DNA of 5,792 nt from an uncultured Gemmatimonadota bacterium (GCA_946479995.1 CAMLIU010000117.1:1-5792); one strand, 5' to 3'; shown: positions 1-5,589, counted from the first letter of the stretch. The notes: generated from the sequence alone by a model not told the origin. Numbers and translations are program-made.

Positions 1-1246
1 GGGCCGCGATGGCGGCGAAGTTGATCGCAACCACGGCGCTCACCGCGGGGTTGTCACCCGTGATGCTGACCATCACGACGTTCGCGCCCGCGGAGGCGAC
101 GGAGAGGTAGATCAACTGGTGGCCGTCGGCGCCGGGATCGATGTACGGCGGCCCTTCGCGATCGGATGCGCGGCGCCCGCGCTCGGGAGAACGGGGGAGC
201 GGCTTGATGACGCCGAGCACGCGCATCCCGGTGGCACGCTCGATCTCGTAGGCATTGGCGACCCGTGGTCGCCGCACTTCGTCCAGGAGCGCGGCACCGA
301 ATCCCAGCATGGCGCCGAACACGAGTGCGGCGGCAAGCATGGCTGGCGGGGAGGCGCCCACATTGGCCAGCTCGCGCGCGCGCGCCTCGCGGGCATCGAG
401 CGCGCGCAGCTCGGCGCGCTCCTGGGCGAGCCGTGCTGCCACTCCGGCGGCCACGGTGCGCGCCGTGTCCGCCGCCTTGAGGCGGGCCATCGTATCGGGA
501 AGTGGTGCAGTCGCAATGGCCACGACGGCAGGCGGCGGTGGCGCCAGCGAGTCGATGGCGCGCTGCGTGGCCGCCCGGCGTGCGTCGGCGAGCACCTCGA
601 TGCTGTGGCCGAGCTCATTGGCGCGCGCCGTGAGGGCGACGAACACCGGATCCACGCCGCCCACGGCGTTGTAGCTGTCCCGCTCGCGCTCGATCTCCAC
701 CAGTGAGTCGAGCAGCTGCTTCACGCGCACGTCGGCCTGCATCGGGGGCGCTTCGGCCAGCGCGCGGTAGGACGCGAGCAGCGGCGCGTTCGCGGCGCGG
801 GCGAGGAGCCGGGTGAGCAGCGCGACGTTCGCCGCCAGGGAGTCGCGACGGCTCTGGGCATCGAGGCTCAGTGCGCCGCCCCCGGCGGTGGTGTCGGCAG
901 CCGCCGCAGCGGCGGCAGCGGAGATCATCCGGGCAATCTGCGTGCGCGCAGCGACGACAGCGGAGTCGGCGCTCGCCACCTGGCGCTGTGCGAGGCGGAG
1001 GGCGACGACCGTGGGCTCGGTGTCAGGCCGTGAGCTCGCCGTCGGACGCAGCGCGCTCGCCGCGCGGCGCGCCTGCTGGGGCACCACGACGATGGCGATC
1101 AGCGCGGCAGCGAAGATGACGATGCTGACCGTGCCGATGAAGATCGGCCGGCGCAGCGCGTTGCGCGCACGTGACGCCATCCACGCGGCCCGGGAGGGAA
1201 GCGGGGGCGTGGGACGTCTGCGAACGGGGCGGCGACGGCGAGGCAT
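1..1246 (-). CDS. Polysaccharide co-polymerase / BY-kinase-like membrane protein (Wzz/GumC type), C-terminus outside window
   Basis: I read 415 residues without a stop from the ATG at 1246 to the window edge, so the gene is 3'-truncated by the window. Visible order: a very Arg/Pro-rich cytoplasmic N-terminus (1-33); a membrane segment at about 34-56 (IFIGTVSIVIFAAALIAIVV); an Ala/Arg/Glu-rich, probably coiled-coil extracytoplasmic part (about 80-295) with an Ala run near 110-117; a second membrane segment at about 300-321; then a stretch like the juxtamembrane linker of the family (ANAYEIERATGMRVLGVIK, about 330-348) and the first strand of a MinD/BY-kinase-like domain (about 387-415). In the family such proteins set the chain length or drive export of exopolysaccharide or O-antigen. 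The Walker A region reads TGDNPAVSAVVAINFA, with Ser403 where the lysine should be. No Shine-Dalgarno precedes the ATG; TACCCT lies 6 bases upstream. Met23 is an alternative start. The family call is fairly sure, the exact role unknown. Confidence 0.72.
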   Translation of the reverse strand, partial: MPRRRRPVRRRPTPPLPSRAAWMASRARNALRRPIFIGTVSIVIFAAALIAIVVVPQQARRAASALRPTASSRPDTEPTVVALRLAQRQVASADSAVVAARTQIARMISAAAAAAAADTTAGGGALSLDAQSRRDSLAANVALLTRLLARAANAPLLASYRALAEAPPMQADVRVKQLLDSLVEIERERDSYNAVGGVDPVFVALTARANELGHSIEVLADARRAATQRAIDSLAPPPPAVVAIATAPLPDTMARLKAADTARTVAAGVAARLAQERAELRALDAREARARELANVGASPPAMLAAALVFGAMLGFGAALLDEVRRPRVANAYEIERATGMRVLGVIKPLPRSPERGRRASDREGPPYIDPGADGHQLIYLSVASAGANVVMVSITGDNPAVSAVVAINFAAIAA

Positions 1247-1252
1247 GCGCGG

Positions 1253-1258
1253 AGGGTA
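1253..1258 (-). promoter_or_regulatory. Possible -10 element for a leaderless transcript of the co-polymerase gene
   Basis: On the minus strand TACCCT (TANNNT pattern) ends exactly 6 bases before the ATG at 1246, and no purine-rich ribosome binding site lies between. The -35 position (1276-1281, TTCCAC on the minus strand, 17-base spacer) matches the consensus poorly. The same TANNNT-N6-ATG layout occurs at the his leader peptide, which is the main reason to list it. A TANNNT at a fixed place is easily found by chance, so this is weak. Confidence 0.25.
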
Positions 1259-1325
1259 TCGGGCGGGCGGCAGTGGTGGAACCTCGCTGACTAGCGCACG
1301 CGGCGGGCCACCGCGGCGCGATGCA

Positions 1326-1360
1326 CGACGGGGTGGGTGCCACCGGCACCCACCCCGTCG
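1326..1360 (-). terminator. Perfect 16-bp hairpin behind the plastocyanin-like gene, probable terminator
   Basis: Bases 1326-1341 and 1345-1360 are exact reverse complements (arm on the plus strand CGACGGGGTGGGTGCC) around a 3-base loop. It begins 25 bases beyond the stop codon of the lipoprotein gene and lies between two genes of the same strand, where a terminator is expected. No T run follows on either strand, so it may act with Rho, block 3' exonucleases, or act as a U-less terminator. The rest of 1247-1384 shows no gene. Confidence 0.6.
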
Positions 1361-1384
1361 AGTCCTGCGATCGATCGGATCCGC

Positions 1385-1900
1385 TTACTGGACCGTGATC
1401 GAGCCCTTCATCCCCATCGCCGCGTGCGGCGTGCAGTCGTACTCGTACTTGCCAGCGGGGATCTTGGCGAAGGAGACCGTGTAGGCCTCGTTCGGGTTCA
1501 TGAGCAGCGGGCTGGAATCCTCGGCCATGTGCTGGCCGGGCATGTTCGCATTGAGCTGGGCCTTCGTGGTCGGGTCCGTCAGGTTGAGGAACGCGACGTT
1601 GTGCGGGCCGCCGGACACCATGATCCACTTCACGGCATCGCCCTGCTTGATGGTGATGTCGGCGGGCTCGAAGCGATAGCCCTTCGCATCACCGATCATC
1701 TTGACCTCGTGCGTGGTGCCGGTGGCCGGAGCCGCCGCCACCGCGCCAGCAGCGCTCGCCGCCGCGCCGGTGTCCGTCGTCGTCGCCGCGCTCGGGGTCG
1801 TGGTCGCCGCCGCCGTGGTGTCAGCAACGGGCTGCTTCTCGCCGCCGCACGCACCGAGCACCGCTGCGCTTGCGAGCACTGCAATACCGTAGAACCGCAT
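1385..1900 (-). CDS. Plastocyanin/azurin-like type I copper lipoprotein
   Basis: A 171-residue protein. Residues 1-18 form a lipoprotein signal peptide ending in the lipobox LGAC, so Cys18 should be lipidated and the protein membrane-anchored outside the cytoplasm. Residues 21-63 are a low-complexity Ala/Thr linker. Residues 64-171 are a cupredoxin domain with all four type I copper ligands in place: His100 (GGPHN), Cys156, His159 and Met164 in YDCTPHAAMGMKG, the C-x2-H-x4-M arrangement of plastocyanin and related proteins. It presumably carries electrons between periplasmic or membrane redox partners; the partner cannot be told from this window. The start is supported by GGAGG at 1910-1914, 9 bases before the ATG. 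It is divergent from the his operon and followed by a strong hairpin, so it is probably monocistronic. The family is sure; the physiological role is not. Confidence 0.9.
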   Translation of the reverse strand: MRFYGIAVLASAAVLGACGGEKQPVADTTAAATTTPSAATTTDTGAAASAAGAVAAAPATGTTHEVKMIGDAKGYRFEPADITIKQGDAVKWIMVSGGPHNVAFLNLTDPTTKAQLNANMPGQHMAEDSSPLLMNPNEAYTVSFAKIPAGKYEYDCTPHAAMGMKGSITVQ

Positions 1901-1940
1901 TTCTGAAGGCCTCCGAAATCCTGGATCGTGAAAGTGCTGG

Positions 1941-1958
1941 CCGACGGGGCCCCGTCGG
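1941..1958 (-). repeat. 18-bp GC palindrome at the likely 5' end of the lipoprotein mRNA
   Basis: CCGACGGGGCCCCGTCGG is its own reverse complement. As RNA it folds to a 7-bp stem with a GGCC loop. If the promoter at 1966-1994 is right, transcription starts at about 1958-1960, so this would be the first structure in the message and could protect its 5' end or influence translation of the gene starting at 1900. It could also be a protein-binding site in DNA. The palindrome is certain; the role is inferred. Confidence 0.5.
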
Positions 1959-1960
1959 TA

Positions 1961-1978
1961 TTGTGAATTTATTCACAA
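1961..1978. promoter_or_regulatory. CRP/FNR-type operator dyad, TGTGA-N6-TCACA
   Basis: TTGTGAATTTATTCACAA has two perfect 8-base arms (1961-1968, 1971-1978) around TT. Its core, TGTGA-N6-TCACA, is the classical CRP consensus of Enterobacteria and is close to sites of CRP-family regulators in other phyla. It is AT-rich in a very GC-rich region. It covers the proposed -10 of the lipoprotein promoter, which suggests repression of that gene. It lies about 112 bases upstream of the his start, too far for a simple effect there. The cognate regulator is unknown, and another dimeric repressor would fit too. Confidence 0.55.
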
Positions 1979-1994
1979 GGCCAGCGCCACGCAA
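1966..1994 (-). promoter_or_regulatory. Candidate promoter of the plastocyanin-like gene
   Basis: On the minus strand TTGCGT (1989-1994) and TAAATT (1966-1971) are separated by 17 bases, with 3 and 4 matches to the sigma-70 hexamers. The start would be near 1958-1960, leaving a leader of about 60 bases that contains the GC palindrome and the GGAGG. An overlapping alternative is TTGAAT (1994-1999), 17 bases, GTGAAT. Confidence 0.35.
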
Positions 1995-2045
1995 TTCAAC
2001 GCAGCGTCGCCAGGCACGGCCTGCTGCACAGTGCGCGCCGTGACG

Positions 2046-2075
2046 TTGACGAATCCCGAAGTCACTCGCTAGCTT
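2046..2075 (+). promoter_or_regulatory. Candidate promoter of the his operon
   Basis: TTGACG (2046-2051, 5 of 6 to the -35 consensus), an 18-base spacer, and TAGCTT (2070-2075, TANNNT). The last base of the -10 is 6 bases before the ATG at 2082, so the expected start of transcription falls on or next to that A. No other good promoter was seen between here and hisG. The in-frame stop TAG at 2070-2072 means the leader peptide cannot start further upstream. Confidence 0.55.
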
Positions 2076-2081
2076 GCGTTC

Positions 2082-2159
2082 ATGCCATCCTTCCACGCGC
2101 ATCATCGCCATCATCATCACGGCCCGACGGGTCGGGGCGACGCGCGCGTGCACCTATAG
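2082..2159 (+). CDS. hisL: Histidine operon leader peptide (25 aa, His-rich)
   Basis: A short ORF of ATG, 24 codons and TAG. It starts MPSFHAHHRHHHHGPTG, continues with an Arg-containing tail, and ends VHL. Seven of residues 5-13 are His and there are eight in all. Like the known enterobacterial hisL peptide, its function would be to measure charged tRNA-His: ribosomes stall on the His run when histidine is scarce, and this decides whether the downstream terminator (2205-2231) forms. The product itself should have no other job. It lies directly in front of hisG and behind the candidate promoter. No Shine-Dalgarno exists upstream, and the ATG coincides with the predicted transcription start, so it is probably translated from a leaderless mRNA. 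Composition, position and the terminator make the call strong. Expression is unproven, and the gene is easily missed because of its size. Confidence 0.85.
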   Translation: MPSFHAHHRHHHHGPTGRGDARVHL

Positions 2160-2231
2160 GAAGACAGACTCTCCCGTCTCCCGGCACACCGCCGATCGGC
2201 TCCTGGCCCGTCCATCCGGACGGGCCTTTTT
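2121..2231 (+). promoter_or_regulatory. his attenuator region with competing RNA pairings
   Basis: The hexamer GACGGG occurs at 2126-2131 and 2219-2224, and its complement CCCGTC at 2173-2178 and 2207-2212. Possible pairs are 2126-2131 with 2173-2178; 2126-2133 with 2205-2212 (8 pairs, one G-U); 2173-2179 with 2218-2224 (7 pairs, one G-U); and the terminator arms 2205-2213 with 2218-2226. These are mutually exclusive sets such as attenuation needs. Which one is the real antiterminator I cannot decide: a ribosome halted on the later His codons would cover 2126-2131, while one at the stop codon would cover about 2140-2172. Confidence 0.55.
2205..2231 (+). terminator. Intrinsic terminator (attenuator) upstream of hisG
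   Basis: The arms GGCCCGTCC (2205-2213) and GGACGGGCC (2218-2226) are perfect complements around the loop ATCC and are followed by TTTTT (2227-2231). This is a canonical Rho-independent terminator. It lies between the leader-peptide stop (2159) and the hisG start (2296) on the operon's own strand, so it must be conditional for hisG to be expressed from the upstream promoter. Confidence 0.88.
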
Positions 2232-2235
2232 CGTT

Positions 2236-2289
2236 GCCGGCGGCACCTGAGTCCACGCCGGCGTTCGCTCCTTCGAGGCCGCAACGGCC
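2236..2289 (+). other. Two small hairpins in the hisG untranslated leader
   Basis: GCCGGCG (2236-2242) pairs with CGCCGGC (2256-2262) around a 13-base loop, and GGCCG (2277-2281) pairs with CGGCC (2285-2289) around CAA. The second ends 6 bases before the hisG ATG. The only Shine-Dalgarno-like bases, GAGG at 2275-2278, are 17 bases from the ATG and partly inside this stem. The hairpins may tune hisG translation or may just reflect GC-rich sequence. Confidence 0.3.
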
Positions 2290-2295
2290 ATCCAC

Positions 2296-3159
2296 ATGCT
2301 TCGTATCGCCTTACCCAACAAGGGCCGCCTCGCCGACGACGCCCGCGAGCTGTTCAACGACGCCGGCCTCGAGGTACGCGCCGCCGGCCCTCGCGCCCTC
2401 ACCGCTTCACTCGGCGGCGAGTTCCAGGCCCTCTTCGTCCGCGCACGCGACATCCCGGAGTTCGTCGCCGATGGCGCCGCCGACGCGGGCGTGACCGGGT
2501 TCGACCTCGTGCGCGAATCGGGTCGCACGCTCGACGAGCTCGCCGACCTCCAGTTCGGCCGCTGCCGGCTGGCCGTCGCCGCCACGGAGGAGTCGGGCTT
2601 CGCCACCCTCGACGACATCGTGCCGGGCACGCGCGTGGCCACCGTGTTTCCCCGTCTCGCGCGCGAGTTCTTCGTGCAGCGCGGTCAGTCGGTGGAAGTG
2701 GTGCCGGTGTCCGGCGCCGCCGAGATCGCGCCGCACATCGGCATCGCCGACGTCATCGTGGATCTCGTCTCCACCGGCTCCACGCTGCGCGTGAACGGGC
2801 TGCGCGAGGTCGCCACGGTGCTCGAGTCCTCCACCCGCCTCATCGCCGCCCGCGATGATCGTCGCGATGCCGGGCGCGTGCGCGCCCTCGACGAGCTCGT
2901 CGCTGCGCTCACCAGCGTGATCGCGGCGCGTGGGCGCCGCTACGTCATGGCCAACGTCCCTCGCGCCCGCCTGGACGCGGTGCGGCAGGTCGTGCCCGGC
3001 CTCAACGGCCCGACGGTCATCGACATCCTGAACGGTGGTGAGCACGTCGCCGTCCACGCCGTCGTCTCCGCTGCGACCATCTATCGCACCGTGGCCGACC
3101 TCAAGGCCCTCGGCGCCGAGGGCATTCTGGTGACGCGCATCGAGCGGTTGATGGCATGA
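2296..3159 (+). CDS. hisG: ATP phosphoribosyltransferase, long form
   Basis: A 287-residue cytoplasmic enzyme for the first committed step of histidine synthesis: ATP + PRPP gives N1-(5-phosphoribosyl)-ATP + diphosphate. The N-terminus MLRIALPNKGRL is the typical start. The two lobes of the catalytic periplasmic-binding-protein-like fold span about 1-210, with the PRPP-binding signature ADVIVDLVSTGSTLRVNGL at 151-169. Residues about 215-287 are the extra C-terminal ACT-like regulatory domain (YVMANVPRARLDAV to ILVTRIERLM). This makes it the long form, which is self-sufficient, does not need HisZ, and is normally feedback-inhibited by histidine. So enzyme activity and, through the attenuator upstream, transcription both appear to respond to histidine. 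The ATG is chosen by homology; there is no good ribosome binding site. Its stop overlaps the hisD start (ATGA). Confidence 0.97.
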   Translation: MLRIALPNKGRLADDARELFNDAGLEVRAAGPRALTASLGGEFQALFVRARDIPEFVADGAADAGVTGFDLVRESGRTLDELADLQFGRCRLAVAATEESGFATLDDIVPGTRVATVFPRLAREFFVQRGQSVEVVPVSGAAEIAPHIGIADVIVDLVSTGSTLRVNGLREVATVLESSTRLIAARDDRRDAGRVRALDELVAALTSVIAARGRRYVMANVPRARLDAVRQVVPGLNGPTVIDILNGGEHVAVHAVVSAATIYRTVADLKALGAEGILVTRIERLMA

Positions 3160-4487
3160 GCGATTCGACTCCCTCATCGACCCTCGTCCGCTGGCGCGGC
3201 CGGTGCAGCGATCTCTCCGCCGCCGATCGCCGCGCAATCTTCGACCGCTCATTGAGCGCCGACGACGCGATTCGCCAGCGCACGGCCGACATCGTGCGCC
3301 GCGTGCGTGCCGAGGGCGACGACGCGCTCCGCGCGATGGCCCTCGACTTCGACGGCGTTTCCCTCGAGGCGCTCGAGGTGCCGGCTGCCTCCTGGCAGCG
3401 TGCACTCGATGCCCTCGATCCGGCGCTCCGCTGCAGCATGGAACGATCCGCGGCCAACGTTGCGCGCGTGCACGAGTCCTTTGCGCCGGTCGCGCAGGAG
3501 ACAGAGAGCGAGCCCGGCATCGTGGTCGGTCGTCGGCCGGATCCGCTCGCGCGTGTCGGTGTCTATGCGCCCGGCGGCCGGGCCGCGTACCCGAGCAGCG
3601 TGCTGATGGGAGCCGTTCCGGCACGCGTGGCCGGGGTGGGGGAGATCATCCTCTGTTCTCCGCCCGATCGCGCCACGGGCCGCCCCGCCGACGTGGTGCT
3701 CGCCGCGGCCGCCCTCGCGAAGGTGGATCGCGTCTTCGCGCTCGGCGGCGCCGGCGCCATCGCCGCCATGGCGTTCGGGACAGCGAGCGTACCGCGCGTG
3801 GATCGCATCGTCGGGCCCGGGAACGCGTACGTCGCCGAGGCCAAGCTGCAGGTGGCGCATGCCGTGGCCATCGACTCGCCGGCTGGACCGAGCGAGTTGC
3901 TCGTGCTCGGCGATGCGTCGGCCAATGCGGCGCTGATTGCGCGAGAGATGCTCGCCCAGGCCGAGCACGATCCCCTCGCTGCCGTCGTTGCCGTCGTCAC
4001 CGACGAGCGGCTGGCCGCGGAAGTCGTCGCCGAGCTCGCACGACAGCTGCCGGCACAGCCTCGCGCCGGGATCGCCGGCGCAGCGCTGGCGGGCCAGGGT
4101 GCGGTGCTCGTCGCGAAGCATCTCGACGAGGCGATCGCCGTGGCCAACGCCTACGCGGCCGAGCACCTGTTGCTGCTCCTCGCCGAGCCCGAGCCGACGT
4201 TGGCGCGCCTGCGTGGTGCCGGTACGGTGTTCGTCGGTGCGAGCAGCTCCGTCGCCTTCGGCGACTACATGACCGGCGCCAACCACGTGCTTCCGACGGG
4301 CGGTCTGGCGCGCTCGTACTCCGGCCTCTCCACTCTCGACTTCGTGCGCTGGACCACCTATCAGCGTGTCTCGCCGTCGGCGGCCGCTCGCCTTGCCGGC
4401 GACGTCGGCGCCTTCGCCGATGCGGAAGGGCTGCCCGGCCATGCCGCTGCGGCACGCGCCTGGAGCAAGGGAGGCAGCGATGCCTGA
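3156..4487 (+). CDS. hisD: Histidinol dehydrogenase
   Basis: A 443-residue zinc enzyme that oxidises L-histidinol to L-histidine via histidinal with two NAD+, the last two steps of the pathway. Length is normal for the family. Signatures in order: VGVYAPGG (134-141), GPGNAYVAEAK (220-230, NAD binding region), IDSPAGPSE (239-247), then AQAEHDP with zinc ligands Gln268 and His271, the catalytic pair Glu336-His337 in YAAEHL, Asp370 (FGDYMTGANH) and His429 (EGLPGH), which complete the zinc site by comparison with the E. coli enzyme. No key residue is missing. The start overlaps the hisG stop by four bases (ATGA) and has no clear Shine-Dalgarno, so translation is probably coupled to hisG by termination-reinitiation. 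The last eight bases overlap hisC. Confidence 0.97.
   Translation: MSDSTPSSTLVRWRGRCSDLSAADRRAIFDRSLSADDAIRQRTADIVRRVRAEGDDALRAMALDFDGVSLEALEVPAASWQRALDALDPALRCSMERSAANVARVHESFAPVAQETESEPGIVVGRRPDPLARVGVYAPGGRAAYPSSVLMGAVPARVAGVGEIILCSPPDRATGRPADVVLAAAALAKVDRVFALGGAGAIAAMAFGTASVPRVDRIVGPGNAYVAEAKLQVAHAVAIDSPAGPSELLVLGDASANAALIAREMLAQAEHDPLAAVVAVVTDERLAAEVVAELARQLPAQPRAGIAGAALAGQGAVLVAKHLDEAIAVANAYAAEHLLLLLAEPEPTLARLRGAGTVFVGASSSVAFGDYMTGANHVLPTGGLARSYSGLSTLDFVRWTTYQRVSPSAAARLAGDVGAFADAEGLPGHAAAARAWSKGGSDA
4467..4474 (+). promoter_or_regulatory. Shine-Dalgarno that fixes the hisC start
   Basis: AAGGGAGG ends 5 bases before the ATG at 4480. The same frame is open upstream to an ATG at 4366, inside hisD, but only the 4480 start has this site and gives a normal HisC N-terminus. 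Confidence 0.8.
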
Positions 4488-5589
4488 GCCGCGTCCGGAG
4501 CTGGCCTCGCTCGCACGCGCCGAAGTGCGCGCCCTCCCCCTGTACAGCCCCGCCACCGTCGATGGCGCGCTGGACCTGAGCGACAGCGTGAACGCGTGGG
4601 GTGCACCTCCGGCGGCGTTGCGCGCCATCGCCGCGCCCACCGGCGCGCTGGTGTCACGCTATCCATCACCACGCTCGGAATCACTCGCGCCGCTCCTGCT
4701 GCAGTACCTCGGGCTCGATGCGGCGGACGGCGTGCGCGTCGTGACCGGCTGCGGCTCCGACGACGTGCTCGACGCCGCCATGCGCGCCTTCGGGTCGCCG
4801 GGCGATCGCATCGCCTTCTCGTCGCCGACGTTTTCCATGGTGCCGCTGTTCGCGCGGCTGAACGGGCTGGAACCGGTGTCGGTTCCTTTCGGCCGCGACT
4901 TCGACCTCGATGCCGATCGGCTCGTGGCTACCGGCGCCAAGATCATCTACCTCTGCGCGCCGAACAACCCGACCGGTACCGGTGTCTCTCGCACCGCCGT
5001 GGAGCACATCGCCAGCCGGGCGAAGGGAATCGTGCTGCTCGATGAAGCGTATGCGGAGTTCGCGCCGGAAAGCTTCGCCGATCTCGTCACCCGGTACGAG
5101 CGGCTGCTCATCGTGCGCACCTTCAGCAAGGCGTTCGGGCTCGCCGGGCTGCGCGTGGGCTACGCTGCCGGCGCCGACGTCGCCGTGGGCATGGTGGAGC
5201 GGGCACGCGGACCGTACAAGGTGAGCGTCATCACCGAAGGTGCCGCGCGCGCTGCGCTCGCCGAGTCCGACGACGCGCTCGGATGGGTGCGGCGCCACGC
5301 ACGCCTCGCCGTCGAGATTCGCGGACGTGTGGCCACCGCTCTCGGCACTCTCGGTCTCGAGCCGCTGCCGTCGTCGGCGAACTTCCTCTGCATCCCGACG
5401 CCGGATGCGCCGCGCATCGCTGACCGGCTGCGCGAGCGCCAGGTGCTGGTGCGGTGCTTCACCGGCCTGCCGCGCGAGCCGCAGGCGCTCGCGACGGCTC
5501 ACGGCGCCGCATTGCGGGTGGCCGTGGGGCCGTGGGAGATGATGGAGCGATTCCTCGATACGCTCGCGGAGGTGTGCGCATGCGCGTGA
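4480..5589 (+). CDS. hisC: Histidinol-phosphate aminotransferase
   Basis: A 369-residue PLP enzyme of fold type I that transfers the amino group of glutamate to imidazole-acetol phosphate, giving histidinol phosphate. Visible motifs: APNNPTGT (160-167) with the PLP-contacting Asn, LDEAY (187-191) with Asp188 and Tyr191, the Schiff-base lysine Lys217 in TFSKAFGLAGLRVGY (with Arg225 for the PLP phosphate), and Arg346 in LRVAVG for the substrate carboxylate. The N-terminal motif usually written NENPxG reads SVNAWG (36-41), a departure in the substrate-side loop. Length agrees with the family. It overlaps hisD by 8 bases and hisH by 10, so it is part of the same message. The related phosphothreonine decarboxylase CobD shares this fold, but the his context makes HisC much more likely. 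Confidence 0.94.
   Translation: MPEPRPELASLARAEVRALPLYSPATVDGALDLSDSVNAWGAPPAALRAIAAPTGALVSRYPSPRSESLAPLLLQYLGLDAADGVRVVTGCGSDDVLDAAMRAFGSPGDRIAFSSPTFSMVPLFARLNGLEPVSVPFGRDFDLDADRLVATGAKIIYLCAPNNPTGTGVSRTAVEHIASRAKGIVLLDEAYAEFAPESFADLVTRYERLLIVRTFSKAFGLAGLRVGYAAGADVAVGMVERARGPYKVSVITEGAARAALAESDDALGWVRRHARLAVEIRGRVATALGTLGLEPLPSSANFLCIPTPDAPRIADRLRERQVLVRCFTGLPREPQALATAHGAALRVAVGPWEMMERFLDTLAEVCACA

Noticed and set aside
813..1484. Plus-strand open frames at 119-706 and 813-1484
   Set aside because: They are shadows of the co-polymerase gene and its downstream gap, with low-complexity Ala/Arg translations and no ribosome binding sites.
1961..1978. The dyad as an NrdR box, Fur box or FNR site
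   Set aside because: The FNR core TTGAT-N4-ATCAA and the NrdR and Fur patterns fit worse than TGTGA-N6-TCACA, and neither neighbour is a ribonucleotide reductase or iron gene.
2100..2120. The CAT/ATC run as a microsatellite or as a cloning-vector His tag
   Set aside because: It is interrupted by an Arg codon and flanked by non-repetitive sequence, in frame with an ATG and a stop, and sits exactly where a his leader peptide belongs. No vector sequence surrounds it.
1821..2295. Minus-strand frames covering the his leader region (1821-2153, 2080-2295, 2154-2642)
   Set aside because: They overlap the lipoprotein start, the promoter dyads or hisG, have no family resemblance, and cross the terminator. 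The plus-strand leader peptide explains the region.
4366..4479. Longer hisC starting at 4366
   Set aside because: It would add 38 Arg/Pro/Ala-rich residues inside the hisD C-terminus. The strong AAGGGAGG and the normal HisC N-terminus point to 4480.
3249..4640. Long minus-strand open frame (463 codons) opposite hisD/hisC, and another opposite hisG/hisD at 2407-3624
   Set aside because: High-GC codon bias leaves antisense frames open. The translations are Arg/Gly/His-rich without any recognisable domain, and the opposite strand holds complete conserved his genes.
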